Positions 11,574 to 24,609 are shown, counted from the stretch's first letter. The stretch: DNA of 64,000 bases from Apteryx mantelli (GCF_036417845.1 NC_089984.1:30105447-30169446); one strand, 5' to 3'. Notes: a model not told the origin generated them from the sequence alone. Numbers and translations: made by a program.

Positions 11574-11639
11574 ACCCGGGGGGGGGAGGGGGCTGGTTTT
11601 TAAAAGACCCTGGGGGAAAAACGCACGGCGAACGCCCCT

Positions 11640-12725
11640 CGGCGAGGCTCTAGGCGACAGCACGAGGCCCGTGCAGCGCCGAGCACCGCGGTGGGCCCCA
11701 CCATGGCGGCGCGGCCGCTTTAAGGCGGCGCCGTTTCATGTCGGGGCGCGGCGCGCGTGACGCGGCGCGCGGGGGCGGGGCCGGCGGCGGCCGCAGCGCA
11801 GCGCAGCTCCGGGCGGCTCGAGGCGGCGGCGGCGGCGGCAGCGCCCGGCGGGACCCAGCGCCGCGGACCGGCCCCCCCGCGCCCCCTCGCCCGCCGCGTG
11901 GCGGCCCCGCTGGTTCCCCCCCCCCCCAACACGCCCCCACCCACCCGCCGCTCCGGCCGCCTCCATGGCCGCGCCGCGCCCCCGCCCGCCCCGGCTCGCC
12001 CCCCCGCGGCGCCGCTGAGCCCCGCCGCTCCCCCCCTCCCCCCCCCCTCCCGCGGCCGGGCCGCTCCCGAGGCGCCGCTTCCGCCCCCCCCCCCCCCGCG
12101 CGCGCTCCGAGGCGACCGTTGGGGCGGTCCCGCCCCCTTCCCTCCCCCCTCCCGCGGGGGCGGCCGGCGCGGGGGGCGCCCGCGGCGAGCCCGAGATGGC
12201 GGGCGGCGGCGCGGCGGGCGCGGGGTGCCCGGCGCGGCGCTGAGGCGGCGGCGGCAGCGGCCAGCGCAGCCCCCGCGCCCGGCCTGGCCCCGCGGCGCCG
12301 ACTGCCGCCTTGTGACACCCCCCCCCCGGCGCCACCTTCCTTTTTTTTTCCCTTTTTTTTTTTTTTTTTTGGCCTTTCTCCCCGCACCTCAGACCTCCGC
12401 TTTCGAGTCGGGCACGGCTCAAAATGGCTGAGGGCTGACTCGGCTCTGCGGGAGTCGCCCGCCCGCCGCCCGCTCGCTCGCTCCCTTCCTTCCTTCCTTC
12501 TACCCCCTTCCCCGGCCGGATCCGGCAGGAGGAGCCGCGTTCATGTCCGAGGGCGGACGGCGAGGGGCCGGAGCCGCGGGGGAAGGGGCCGCTCCGAGAT
12601 CGCTGCGCGCTGCGCTGGGGGCCGGCTCGCCCGCCGCCAGCCCGGGCCGCGGCGCCCCCCGCATTGTTCCCCTCGGGGGCTCCTTCCTCGTTCCCTGCGC
12701 TCGGGATCCCTCCGGAGCGGGAATG
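11640..12725 (+). promoter_or_regulatory. TRIM8: CpG island, likely TRIM8 promoter
   Basis: Extremely CpG-dense sequence just upstream of the TRIM8 leader. It contains a GC box GGGGCGGGGCC (about 11772-11782, Sp1 type), a CRE-like CGTGACGC near 11756-11763, and YY1-type ATGGCGG words near 11703 and 12194. Several long C or G runs lie at 11930, 12040 and 12085. No TATA box is evident, which fits a dispersed CpG-island promoter. The transcription start cannot be set from sequence alone. Long open frames on both strands here are compositional. Confidence 0.7.
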
Positions 12726-13874
12726 AAACTAGACTAGATCGGCTTTTTTCTTTTTTTAAACACCCCCCCCCTTTTTTTTTCCTGAAGAGGACCCAACCCC
12801 TCGTGAGAATTTAGAGCAGGTTGATTTTTGGTTCATAGGATTTAAATTCTCTTCCTCCCCCCCCCTTCTCCCTCCCTCCCTCCCTCCCTCTGCGAAACCC
12901 ATTTTCTTTTTCATTCCTATTTATGAACGGAGGGAGAGATTGGGAGGGTTGCTTTGGGCTCGGGGCTGGAATTTCATCTGAATGATTGGCCTGTCTTCCC
13001 TCGGAGCTCTCCCATTCAAGACCTCGCAATTTTGAAGCAGGCGAGAGGTTTTATTCTTCCCATTTTTTTTTCTTCTGTCTTGTCTTTTTTTCCCCTTTTT
13101 TTCTTTTTTCCCTCCGCTCTGCCGGGTTAGAAGCAAATCTTCGGGGCCGTTGAGAGAATTCAGTTTTTCATCACCGTCATCGTTGCTATTATTATTATTT
13201 TTTTTAATCTTCCTCCTTTTCCCGTTTTGGATCTTAACCCTTTGATCTGTTTCCTTTAAAAGACTCTTAATTCTGAACTCCCGTCAGGGAGAAAGGGAGG
13301 AGAAATAATTAAAAAAAAAAAATCTGAGCGAGTCTGTTCTCTCAGCTGTTAGCCGGGTTGGTGGGGGACAAAAGTCCCTTTAAAATATTGAATGTCAGTT
13401 GCAAACCTACGAAAAGAAAAATCAAATCCGGAGCGCTAAATTTAGGAGGTTTATATGGAACTTGGACTCCGCTACTGGATTTTGTATGGATTTTCTTCAA
13501 CCTTTGGTAAGTTTCGATTCACCTTCTGGGATCAAAAGAAACAAATTGTTTTTAAGGGTTGTTAAGACTTCGGGTTGTAAATCCTAGGCTATTACGTCTT
13601 TTTTTTTGACTGCGTTGTTTTTCTTTTTAATGAAATGACATGGATGGTGTGTTTTCTTTTCTGGGATTCCTAGACTGCTGCTCTGTGGTTTATTTTATTC
13701 TTAATTTTAAAATCTGTTGTGGTTTTTATTTATTATTTGCGCTAAAGGGCGGGGGTGGGGAACAGCGATTCACCCCGAGACTTCCTGTTGCAGGGAGAAA
13801 AGACCCCGGTGTCCATCTGTAGACCAAACTGAAAGATTAGAAGGGGGGAAAGTCGCCAGATCCTGCCAGCAGAA
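12726..13874 (+). other. TRIM8: TRIM8 5' leader region, with possible leader intron
   Basis: This sequence separates the CpG island from the TRIM8 start codon. It contains runs of T and C and CCCT repeats (12868-12892). A strong donor (TTG then GTAAGT, GT at 13507) and a good acceptor (CTTCCTGTTGCAG ending at 13793) define a possible 287-bp leader intron (13507-13793). Two short upstream open frames would lie in the leader: 13392-13439 (15 codons plus stop) and one starting at 13455, which after that splice ends at 13822. How much of 12726-13391 is transcribed is unknown. Confidence 0.5.
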
Positions 13875-14444
13875 ATGGCCGAGAATTGGAAGAACTGTTT
13901 CGAAGAGGAGCTCATCTGCCCCATTTGCCTGCATGTCTTTGTGGAGCCCGTTCAGCTTCCTTGTAAGCACAACTTCTGCCGGGGCTGCATCGGGGAGGCT
14001 TGGGCCAAGGAGTCGGGCTTGGTGCGGTGTCCCGAGTGCAACCAGGCGTACAACCAGAAACCCAACCTGGAGAAGAACTTGAAGCTGACCAACATCGTGG
14101 AAAAGTTCAACTCCCTCAACCTGGAGAAGCCCCCCTCCGTCTTGCATTGCGTCTTTTGCCGCCGCGGCCCCCCGCTGCCGGCCCAGAAGATCTGCTTGAG
14201 GTGTGAGGCCCCGTGCTGCCAGTCCCATGTCCAGACCCACCTGCAGCAGCCCTCCACGGCCCGTGGGCACCTCCTGGTGGAGGCGGACGACGTGCGGGCC
14301 TGGAGCTGCCCCCAGCACAATGCCTACCGCCTGTACCACTGCGAAGCCGAGCAAGTGGCCGTGTGCCAGTTCTGCTGCTACTACAGCGGGGCCCACCAGG
14401 GACACTCGGTTTGTGACGTGGAGATCCGCCGCAATGAGATCAGG
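13875..14444 (+). CDS. TRIM8: TRIM8 exon 1: RING finger and two B-boxes (residues 1-190)
   Basis: TRIM8 is a RING E3 ubiquitin ligase found in nucleus and cytoplasm. It binds SOCS1 and PIAS3, promotes TAK1/NF-kB signalling and stabilises p53, according to the mammalian literature. The start ATG at 13875 has a good context (G at -3, G at +4) and opens MAENWKNCFEEELICPICL. The C3HC4 RING uses C15, C18, C30, H32, C35, C38, C52 and C55. B-box 1 lies at about residues 92-132 (C92, C95, C107, C110, H118, H122) and B-box 2 at about 140-182 (C145, H148, C156, C164, C167, H174, H177). All expected zinc ligands are present. The exon ends in phase 0 at a consensus donor (AGG then GTAAGT, 14445). Apart from a few substitutions, the sequence is collinear with human TRIM8. 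Confidence 0.98.
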
Positions 14445-16324
14445 GTAAGTCGATCCCCTTTGGTCTTGCTCGTCCTCCCTTTTCCCTCCGCTCTGGGCTC
14501 GCCGCGGCGGGTCGGCGTTGCGGCCGCCACGCGAGGTTGCAGCGCAGAGGGTCTCTGCCCCGAGGAGCCGTCAGAGCAGCCAGCGCATCTGCGCCGTCGC
14601 GGGTCGGCGGGGCCCTGCCAAGTGGTTCTGCAGTCTCGCGCCCGCTGCGGGACGGGAGCGGGGCACGCCTGCTGGGCCCCGGGCAGCGCCCCGGGGCGGG
14701 TGGGGGGCTGCTGGCGATAGCGCTCGAGAGCTGCCTCTCGGGAAATTTCCAGGCTTCTGTGATGGGTTAAAATCCCATCCGGCGCTGCAGCCCATCTCCC
14801 TGCCTGCCTCCCCCCCCCCCCCAAAGCTGAGACTGCTGCCAAGCACAGCCTGCTGTCAGACTCGGCCGGAAAGGGGTTCAAGAGGTTCCCCACCGCCAGA
14901 GCGGTCAGGTTGGGAAGGAGCCTCAACAGAGCGTGGCGGGTCCCTGCTAGGGAGCGCGATGCGGTGTCTGATAGTGGCAGCCTGAGCTCGCCTAGGTGTT
15001 TTCTCCCTCCTTCGCCTGGATCCACCGCTCGGTATCGTGCCGTGCGGGTTTCATTGGCTCTTTTTGAGAGGCCTGCGTTTGTGTAGGGCCTACACAACAT
15101 GCACCCTGGTGCTGCTCCTCCTCGCTGCTCCTGCAGCTAACCCTTTGACGTAACGACCTGCTCCCCGTGCCTTGCCAATGCCCTCGGCGGCGCTGGGGTA
15201 GAAAGGAGGAAGTAAGCAGCAGCAGACATGTTAGATTACAGCTCTGTCAGGGAGAGATGGGGAAAACCAGCGTTTGCTAAACGGTGACGGAGGCGGCGGC
15301 GGGGGGTTTTGTTCTCCCGGCCCTCCCTGCCCTGTGGGGGAAGGGTTCCCGCAGGGAAGGGGGGTCGGGGTTGGGAGCCGTCTGAAGTCGTTCAGCCGTA
15401 GGACCTGCATCCGCTCGGTTCGTTTGCAGTGTCTCGCTGATGCGGCTAAGCGGGGAAGGGTAGAGGTCCGAGCGCAATGTAGGTAAAGTCTGCAGAGCGG
15501 AGGGGATTTTGAGGAGCAGTTTCCCCCGGTTCCTGCCTGGGTACAGCCCCACTGTGATTCAAAGCAGGGTCAGCTGATGGCTTTAAGAGAAACATGCTAA
15601 AAACCAGTGGCAGAGAGAGCAGCTTGACTGTGTCCTCTGCTCCGGAGCCTTTCCTTCCCAGGGCCTTGTCCTCTTCTGGGTGCTGAGCAAGGGCAGGCTG
15701 GGGGGTGCCGGACGGGGGGGCAAGATGGAAGAGCTGCCTGCTTTGGAGGTTGAATCGCCCTGAAATCTGGTTTCAGGCAGCTCGCTCCCGGGGGCGACAA
15801 AGCCATGCCGTGAGGACATGGACCCCAGCCATTGTAAGGCTGGGGAATGTCAGCCTGCTGCCTCTTCCCACTGCCTTCCTCGCCTCTGCCGAAGCCTGGC
15901 GTGAGCCTTCCCATTCCTCCCAGTGAGGTCTGAGCCTGGGAGAGCTTGGCGTTAGACAGCGTATTCCCAGCCTCCCCCCTGCGCGGGGGGGGGAAGCAGG
16001 ACCTCTTGCTCGTGGGGACTCAGGATTGGGTTTTGGCCAAATAATGGGGTTTTCTAAGGAGAGGGTGTGCAGGCCTGCGCCATCCCAAAAGCAGTGTGGG
16101 GCATGGCGCTGGTGTGGGGGGAAAGTAAGCCTGTATTTTGCTTGTGGCTGGACCATCTGGCAGGAGCTTTCACCCCTGGCTTTAGACCCTGAAATTATTG
16201 GCGGGCATTTAACCGCCCCGCAGGCAGCCCTGTTGTAACCCGCTGGCCTCCTCCAGCCATCGCGTCCCCTCCCGGCTGCCCCAAGGCTCTTGGTTAGACC
16301 CTTAGGAAGAGGCCCAGCGCTAGT

Positions 16325-16480
16325 CTGCCGAATAAATATTTAACAATGAATTGAATGGTGATTACTGTAAAATGGGGATGATTTCCTGTGTATTTTAATG
16401 TTGCCAAAATGAGTCACCATTTAGCAATAAAAAAAAGAGTCATAAATAAAAATTGCAGTATAATTACTTTCCAATTGGAT
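16325..16480. promoter_or_regulatory. AT-rich candidate regulatory element in intron 1
   Basis: A sharply AT-rich, non-repetitive block with AATAAATATTTAACAATGAA near the start, a MAF/AP-1-like TGAGTCA (16410-16416), AGTCATAAATAAAAATTGCA (about 16438-16457) and TATAATTACTTTCCAATTGG (about 16459-16478). Clustered homeodomain-type words suggest an enhancer. This is inference from motif content only. Confidence 0.3.
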
Positions 16481-17019
16481 GGCCAGGCCTGGGAGGGGGG
16501 GAGGTGGCTCTGTGCAGCGAGGAGCCAGTGTGAGCTAACAGGAAGGTTATTTTCCTCTCCAGGTTTTTTGGGGGAAAACCAGAGACCTCCGCGGAGGTGC
16601 CAGCAGCTCCACCACACACCCTGGAAGGGGAAAGACCCAGCCAGGCTTTTTGAGAAGCACTTTTCTGCTTCTATTTATAGGAAGTCATTTTTGTCTCTCT
16701 CTGCCAGGGTGGAGAGCCACCCCGGGAGGACTCTGTGGGGCTGGGACAGGCTTGCCTGTGTGTGTATTTCCCGGGAGCGTTAGCCAGGGACCTAAAGTAT
16801 TTTTCCAGGTCCTTTTCCAGGACACTTTGATCTCATCTATTCCCGCTCTCCCTGCATTTTTTTTGTTGTTGTTGCCGTTGTTATGGCTGGATGTTCGCTG
16901 CTCCTTGTGGATACGCGCCACTAATGGCCTGGCACGTAACTACTACCGGCTAGGCTGAATTTTGGCCCTGGTGTGAAATCGTAGGAGACGTGGCCGGGCA
17001 CCAAAGGTGTCAGGCCGTA

Positions 17020-17125
17020 TAGTAGAGCTGCAGACTTACTGCGTGACCTTGGCCAAATCCCTTAGCACCTCCATGGCTGTTATCTTAGTTTCTCTTCTGT
17101 GCAGTAATAAGCTTGTCTCTTCTCA
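17020..17125 (+). repeat. MIR-type SINE
   Basis: CTTACTGCGTGACCTTGGCC, then AAATCCCTTAGCACCTCC, then TTATCTTAGTTTCTCTTCTG and TGCAGTAATAA follow the MIR order: GTGTGACCTTGGGCAAGT, ACTTAACCTCT, CAGTTTCCTCATCTGTAAAA. A second weak fragment (TGTGTGGCCTTGGGCA) lies near 17311. Confidence 0.75.
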
Positions 17126-18357
17126 CTGGGCTCGCGGTTAAGGTCGGTGCTCGCGGTTAGGTTAGGTGCTGGGATAACGGAGGACAGCTCGAAGCTGGGG
17201 GACGGTATACCTGCAGGATTCCCCTGCAATTCAAGCAGTTTCTCTGCAAACCGGCTGGAATAGGGAAAGAAAAACCACCGACGAGTTGCCAGCTCTCCCC
17301 TTCGCTCGCTGTGTGGCCTTGGGCAGGGCTCTGGTTAAAATCCACCCCTTGCCGAGCCGCGTGAGCCGGTCCCGGAGAGGAATGCGGCCGTGTCGGCTCC
17401 CCAATTAGGCTGCGTGCATGTACCGTCCTGCGCGCGCTCAGCCAGCGGCGGCTCCCTGCGCGCAGGAGTCAGGCCCGGGATTCCTGGCTGCTTGCTCATC
17501 CGACGCGGGTGAATATGCTCATTGAGCGTCCTGGGGAAGGACCGCCGCATGCGGCAAGCCCCCACATTGCCAGAAGGCTGGGGCTGGCGAGAAATGCCGG
17601 GCTGGGGAGATTAGTGTGACGGGGGCGAATGAGTAACGTTGGGCTTGTGAGATCTGGAGGAGGCCCCGGGAGCAAATGGTCATGAGAGATTTGTTCCGTG
17701 CGTGTCTCTGGAGCTCCTGTTCGGGAAGCTCTTAATTGAGAAATGAGTCAAAGTTTGGAGGCTAGGAGCCTGATCCTCCGCCTGGTATGTGGCGTGGGGG
17801 ATTTGTGGGCGTTACGGTGGGCGAGACCAGCCCAGCGACGGAGGTGACCCCCGGAGCCCAGAGGAGGGGTGGGAGTCTGCAAACTGCCCCTTTCTAGTGC
17901 TTATTACAGCAGCCCTGCTGCCAGTCCACCTTGGAGGGCATCTCACCTGCTACTTGCAGACCGATTTGAGGGGGCAAAGGGACTCGAAACAGTTTGGGGA
18001 CAGACCTATTGCTTTGTCAGCTGTAAGCTAGCAATTTGGGCAGGAGATCTCTTGCCGGCCCAAAGATGCTGGAAGCAGGTTGGCGTAGGAGGCGGCAGGG
18101 TGTCCATGGAGTAGTTACCCAAAGTGGAGGCTTGTGCTTGGGTTGTTTCGGGGGAGAGAGACCTTTCAGTGGTAGGTGCTGCACAAACCCACACAGCCTT
18201 GACTCAGGATTGGATGAACTCAAAGGTGCAACCATAGTACAAACAGTAAATAAAGTATGTGGTTAATCTTTCTTTCGTGGGCGTATAAAACGCTTACCTC
18301 CCCTTCCCCCTTGTGAGATGTTTTCTCCTTTGTTTCCTGTTTTTGTAGCGCTTAGAG

Positions 18358-18384
18358 GGGAGAGAGAGAGAGAGAGAGAGAGGA
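18358..18384. repeat. GA microsatellite
   Basis: An uninterrupted (GA)n run followed by GGAAAAAAAA. Confidence 0.9.
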
Positions 18385-21300
18385 AAAAAAAAGCCAACAA
18401 CCCACCCTCTTTTTCTGCTTCTGGAGGTTTTATTTGTGTCAAGGTCTCAAAATGAAATGTTTTTTCTTCCATCTTTGCCTTTCCTGCCAGAGACATGTGC
18501 CTCCTGCCTGGTATTCCCAGGCATGGGGGAATCTGCTTCCAAGGTTGAAAAAGAAAGTTATTCCGACTTAAGGTTGATATGTTACTACTTCCCCCCCCCC
18601 CCCACCCCGCTTCATCCAAAGATGGGGGGAAGGAATACATTGCTGGGATTAGCGGGCAGGTCAGAAAGCAGCAAAGATATGCAAAAGGGGCTCACCCAAA
18701 CATTTGCTGGATGTTACCACTGTGTTAACCCCCTCTTTGTATTGGACACGGTTGCTTACGGAGCTGAGGATGCCACTAGTGGAGAGGGTGCTAGGGGCTC
18801 TGCTTCCCCTTCGCTGTTGCTCCAAGGGATGGAGATAGCTTTCCCCTTGTTTACTGCACCTTTGTATAAAGCCGAGAGAAAATTCCTCTGTGCTCTGAGC
18901 ATCTCCAATATTTCTGAGTGTTAAGAAGAGGGAGCAAATGTGCAAAGCATGCTGTGGGGGTGAGTCCTGTGGGAAAACATTTGGGGGCCTTCTGCCATCG
19001 TGCAGGAGCAGAGTGCGGCTCCATCCATGGAGCAGCACCTGTTTGGCAAATCCGGGGGGACAGGGATTGGGTTTCTGGGTGCATCTGGCCTGCAGTGGGT
19101 TTGGGCTTTCTTTGCAGTCCCCCAAATAAGCTCAGATCAGGTGCTTCCTAAAGTATGGGAGAAAGGAGAGGCGAGCACTTGGTAGAAGCACAGAGAGATG
19201 AATCCCAGGCCTGGACCTGGAACTCTGGCCCTTTGCCAGCACTGGCTACCAGTCCCAGTGCAGAGATGGCCACTGGCTTTTCCTAGCTGCCCAGCTGATT
19301 GCTGTTGAGTTCAGAAAGTCTAGGTCTCTAGAGGGAAAATGCCACTAGTTTTTCTTTGATAGATGGCTCTGACACCAGAGACACCTTCTTGTTTGAAAAA
19401 GTCCCATGTCACATCTTCCCACTGGCATCTATGCTAAAGATGTTAAGCAGAGAGCTAGGGAGCCGCAGTGCTGGGGAGACTGGGGTCTGCTCCGCTGCCA
19501 GGCTCCTGGCTTGAGCTGCTGTACGTTGTTTTACTCTGAAACAGGTTTGGTAACTTGCGATGGGCTGGATTTTTACGGGCTTGCTTATTTTCCAGATGAC
19601 TTGTTTATGAGAAGCGCGGCATGCAGTTCGTTGGCGGCAGTGTGAGTGTGTATGCTGAAGTTTTCTGGTGTAATTTAGCTCTCGTGACTGTAGGTAGTGT
19701 GGGCTGGCACCTGGCAGGTGTTCCCCACGGTGCTCTTTGAACATACCCAGCCCTCCCCACTAATTTTGGCACTAGGTCCTATGAAGCTGGGCTGGTGCAG
19801 TCAAATTCCCCCTGCTCCCTCCATCTTCCAGCACCCCTGGAAGTGAACCTCCAGCCCTTTTCTCCTCCCCCATCAGTTTAGACCTGGTCTCTTCCTCCCC
19901 CAGCTTTGCCGATGCCCCTTGTTCCTGCCCAGGGGCCTTGCAGCTCCAGCGCCAGGCTGCTAAATGTGACTGATTATTGTGCCCTGGGACGCTGTCAGTT
20001 GGTCAAACTGCCTTGATGAATAATGACTTCTCAGGCCTTGGGCAGTCGCAGAAATCCCAGCACCCACCTAGCCTTGCTTTCTAGCTCCATGCTGTTCGCC
20101 GCCATCGATCTGTCAAGCTTTGCTGTGCTTTGTTGTCAGGGACAGCAGAGAATTTACGTTCAACCGATAGCAACCTGTGCTGCCCTTGAGAGATCTCGGG
20201 GGGCCAAGCCACACTGGTACAAACCCATCCGGGTTTGCTAGAAAAACAGCTGTGGGTGTCTTAGTGCTCCCAGATCTTCGGCTGAACTGGAACAGTCTCC
20301 TGCCTCCCTGGGGTTTGGATTAAGGGCTTTTCCTGCTGCTTTTCTGCTAAGCCTGGGCATTTTCCTTGCCCTTAACTCATCGGGTTGCCTGTGGTTGCTT
20401 GTTCTAAACCCGCAGCCACAATTCTTCTATACAGAGTCATCTGAGAGATGACAACAGAGATGGGGGGCACAGGGAGGCAACTTAATGCCTTTGGGAGGGA
20501 AGAGGCTTGGATGGAAGAGATGGAGCTGATAAAGCGGAGGTAGGAGTCAGCAGCCAGGGAGGGCAGGGGCTGCAGCGGGGAATGCTCTCTTCCCACGATG
20601 GGAGATGCTGCATGGAAGAGCGCTGCAGAAGAGCGAGATGGAAGGAAGAGAAAGAGAGAGGTTCATCCAAGGACCTTCAGCTGTTTGCAAGGAGTGGCAA
20701 CAAGTTAAAGCCCAGCAACACCACTGTAGTATATAGCAGTTAGCTGTATTTTGCAGGTGAGGATGTCTAGGCCCAGCCTTGCACACCTGCACCGGACAGC
20801 CCTGGCCAGAGAACTTTCTGCCTTGAACCCCTCCCTGTGGTGGTGTCTTCTAATTCACCACTAGCACAGGGGTGTTCTGGTCTGGTCTCTGAACCAGCAG
20901 GTATAAACCCAGCTTTGGCTGGTGATGAGAATGTAATAAACTTTGCCCAGACCCTTGTTTAGTCTAAATCTAACCCGTGATATTTATGTAAGTGTCATAT
21001 AGATGCTGGCATGCAGGTGTGGTTTGTGCAGCTCTCCTGGAGCCTATGGTCATGGTGGAGAGGAAAAAAGTAGGAAAGACTTGACTTGCAGTGTGACACC
21101 CCCTGGCTTCCCTCCACTCCTCAGCCTTTTGCTTCACACGTGGGAGCCCAGGTGAGTCCATTGAGGAATATGTGAGTCCCGGGAATGTTCTTCCCTTCTC
21201 CTCCCCTCCGTTGCTCCAGCAAAGCCCCGTCCTCGAGCTCTCCCATGCGCCTGGCCCAAGCCAGGTCTTGCCGGAAGGGGGGCCACATCCTTTCTGCTGC

Positions 21301-23589
21301 TCTGTTCTTCACCTCTGGAGCTGTGCTGCGAGGAGTCATGCAGATGAGCCTCTGCCCCTTTCTGAGCAGGGGAGAGAAGAACGGAGGCTGTTGGAGGGGG
21401 TGGGAGGAGAAGGCACATTTCCATGTCTCACAAAGGGCCCAAGTGATCAGATTCGTGCAACTGCCCAAGAATAAAGAGGCTCTTACATTGCTGGCTGCCC
21501 TGACCTCTCTCCTCTCTGTTCGAGAGGACAGCGTGTGACCACACAGGGATTTCTTAGTTGCGCTTCTGAGGGAGGCAGCAGGTTTTCTGTCCTCAGATCT
21601 GGGCCTATATTGGCCTGGTTTTTGCATGTTACCTATCTGTTTATTTTTAAACAGCCCTTGGAAGTCTTGGTGCATGGTGGTAATTTTTCTTCTCTTTAAT
21701 TTCATGTAATTTTTTTTTTTTTAATCTGAAGCTGAAATAGGGCTGAGAGCAGCAGTGCTTCCAGAGCAGGGACAAAAGTAACCAGGAGACACAGGGCAAG
21801 AGAGGAGGGATCGACACCGAAACAATGAAATAGCCAAGCAAGGAAAGGCTGAATGCTCAATAGCACAAGCCTTTGCAGAAATGCCTGGCTAGTGCAGCAT
21901 TTTATAATCAGCTTCTGTGCTGGGCTGGCCTGCAACAGTAGTGTGATGGGGGAGGAATGCTTTGAATTAGCTGGATGCCAGAATTAATTCTGTCAGAATT
22001 CAAATGTACATGTATGTAGAGATTTATAAATAAACACTTGGAGCCAGATTCTGCTTTGCCACGCAGGCTCCGGGGCAGAATCTGGTCTGGCCTTGCTTTT
22101 CCCTTTTCAAAAAAAAAATAAAAGACTGTAGATCTGGACTGGTCTCTGGTGACTTTGTCAACTGTCTGCGTTTATCAGCAGCCTGTAGGCTCAGGAGATG
22201 CTGGTTTGGTTGGAGCAAGGGGGGTGGCTCGGAGGAGTCGGAGCTGCCGAGCCGCCTTGCTGAGGTCCCCAGTTTGCTGCATCGAGCCTCCGCTTGCGGG
22301 TAGAGAAGATGGGGTGGCTGCTGTGAGAGCCAGCATGGAGGTGTGGATGCCCGGGACCAGGTGAGGGGTGTCCTGCCCTTCTCAGCCCTCGGCAGAAGGA
22401 GCAGTTTGGCATGTCGTAAGCCCTGAGCTCGTTCAGGCAACTCTCCTTTACTCAGGAGGGCAAAAGCCAGCACCGTTGGGAACTGGAGAAAGAGACGCCT
22501 GGTCACAGATATGGAGGGATAGATGGTTATTTATAAGCGTGAGACCCGGGATGCACACGACAGTTTTTACATATGTCTCCCAGATGAACGCGGGGAGGAG
22601 GTTCACGGTCCTGCATCCTTTCTGATAAGGACAGCTTTGGCCCACTCTTGCTAGAGGATCCTGCTTGTCCCTTTTCTGTCTTGTGATTCACTTGTGACAG
22701 TAATGTGAGCAAAGTTCCCAGCTCGGAGCAGGGCCTCACATTCAGAGTGATCTGTTTGCTGTACCAGAATTGCAAAAAAAATTGAGCATGAATTAATGTC
22801 ATTTCTCTGCCTCCTCCCCATCTCTTTTCCACCTCTTTCACTGTTCTTTGGGTTTTTTTTCCCCCCTACCTTTTCTTTCTCAAGTCCTGGTTTTGTGGAT
22901 GTTTTGGGGGCCCATCTCTGGAGCGAACTGGAAACAACCGAGCTGTGGATGGCTCCAGATGAGGCAGTTGGCAGGGAGTGACGTTCCGGATGGCTGTGTC
23001 TCTCTGAAATATGAGTAAACGTTGTCAGACCAGCTGACTGTACGAGCTGGAGGTTCAGGGAAGGCTGCTCTGTCCTTTCCTCCCTCCACCCACCTCTCTG
23101 TGTGCATGATCCCCTCTTTGCTTGGCATCACCTGATTCTCTTTTCCTGTCTTGGTGACCTGGAAGCTTCATTCCAGAGCTGGAGACTTAGAAAAAAGGGA
23201 AGGAAAATCCCCTGTATCCTAATGGAGTCGGCAGTTTCCCTTGCTGTACAACAGCCTAATCCAAATCCTCGTTCGAGCCAGTTATTGTGCGGCTTTAAAA
23301 CCCTGTCCCCTGGAAACCAGTCTCCCACCCCCTTCCCTCGCAGTCGGTCCTGGTGCTTTGCCGTCAGTGGAGCTGAGCTCCAGGGTTTGGTGCTCGGCCA
23401 CACACAGGCAAATATCGATCGCGCTGGGGGTCGGTTGATATTTTTGTGGTGATGGTTTTTACTCCTGGTTGCGGTTGTTGCTGGAAAGGGGGGGGGGGGC
23501 GATGCACGCTGTAATGGGTTTGTGTGTGTAGCAAAAGGAGAGAGGGTAATGCGATCGCATCCTTGCGCTCATTATCCCCTTCCCAGTGT

Positions 23590-23960
23590 GGGAAGTGGGG
23601 GGGGGGGGGGCGCATCCCTCTCGCCGTCGGGCTCCGCACAAAGCTGCCGGCTCCTCGGTGGGAGCTGCTTTTCCTCGCAGGTGAAGCTCCTCGGCGCTCA
23701 GACAAAGGGCTGGGGGTGCGGGCGCCTCTCTTTGTTCTCCGTCCTGGTGCGCCCGGCGCTGCTGGCGAAAGCCCCTCGCAGCGCCGCGCGCAAATGCCTG
23801 GAGCGCAGCAAATACGCCGCCGGGCTCCCCGGCCCTGACCCACCGCGGAGGGGGGCCGCTCTCCCCCTTCCCTCGCTTCCCTCGGGTCTTGCGTTAGGCC
23901 CCCTCGGTGCTGGGGGCGGCCGGATCCGGGAGAGAATTCCTGCCGTTCTCCGGCCAGCTG
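23590..23960. promoter_or_regulatory. Intronic CpG-rich patch
   Basis: CpG-dense sequence inside TRIM8 intron 1, preceded by long G runs at about 23488-23500 and 23598-23610. No exon or open frame of recognisable type. It could mark an internal promoter or enhancer. Confidence 0.4.
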
Positions 23961-24609
23961 CACGGTCGTAGCTGGGTGGCTGAGCCCCGTTTGGATCGGA
24001 GGTGGTTTGGTTGTAGGGGAATCAGGGAGCAGGATCTGCCCACCCTCCCCAGGGGAGTGGGAGCATCTTCTGGGTCGATTTTCTCCTGCTTCTGCTTTGC
24101 TGGCAAACTGTACTACAGGGCATGCGGGGGGGGGCTGGCAATGAGTCTGCAGGCCCCGCAGAGAGCACCCCCTCCACGCACACCTCTCCCAGGGATGGGA
24201 GCACAGCAGCTAGAACCGGGGCCTGTCCGCGAGCCAAGGATTTTGTAGCGTTTTCCTTACAACAGGGGAAGAAACAGGGCAGCTTCGTCTCTGCAGCACC
24301 CTACGATCAGCACAGAGGAGTCGAGGTGTTACCCCAAAGCCAGGATAAACTGAGGTGGGAGGACTTTCCCCAGGCCGTTCAGAAAGTCTGTGGCCACGCG
24401 GGAAGCGAGCCTGGGAACCCAGGCTTGATCTCACCAGGGGTGCAGCAGCGTCAAGCCCTAGGTCTGAAGTTTTGCATACTCATCCCCGAGTCTCAGCGCG
24501 TGAGTAGCCCCTGCCGGCTGCAGTGCCTCGCTGAGCAGGGACCCTGCCGGGTGCCCCCACCCAGGCCTTTCTGCCCTCGATTCTCCCCGAGGTTGGCTGC
24601 TGGCTCCTG

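Noticed and set aside
10669-11760. A 363-codon plus-strand frame with repeated QVWPLNPRFGHS-like units
   Set aside because: The repeat peptide is the translation of the 20-bp minisatellite. All three plus frames are open there, so openness is not evidence of coding.
11650-12814. Open frames of 228-358 codons on both strands over the TRIM8 CpG island
   Set aside because: They are almost entirely Arg, Ala, Pro and Gly on either strand and overlap each other. This is what stop-poor CpG-rich DNA gives.
13717-14082. A 121-codon frame overlapping the TRIM8 start in another frame
   Set aside because: It is out of frame with the conserved RING domain. Its start lies in the putative leader intron, and its sequence is the shifted translation of exon 1.
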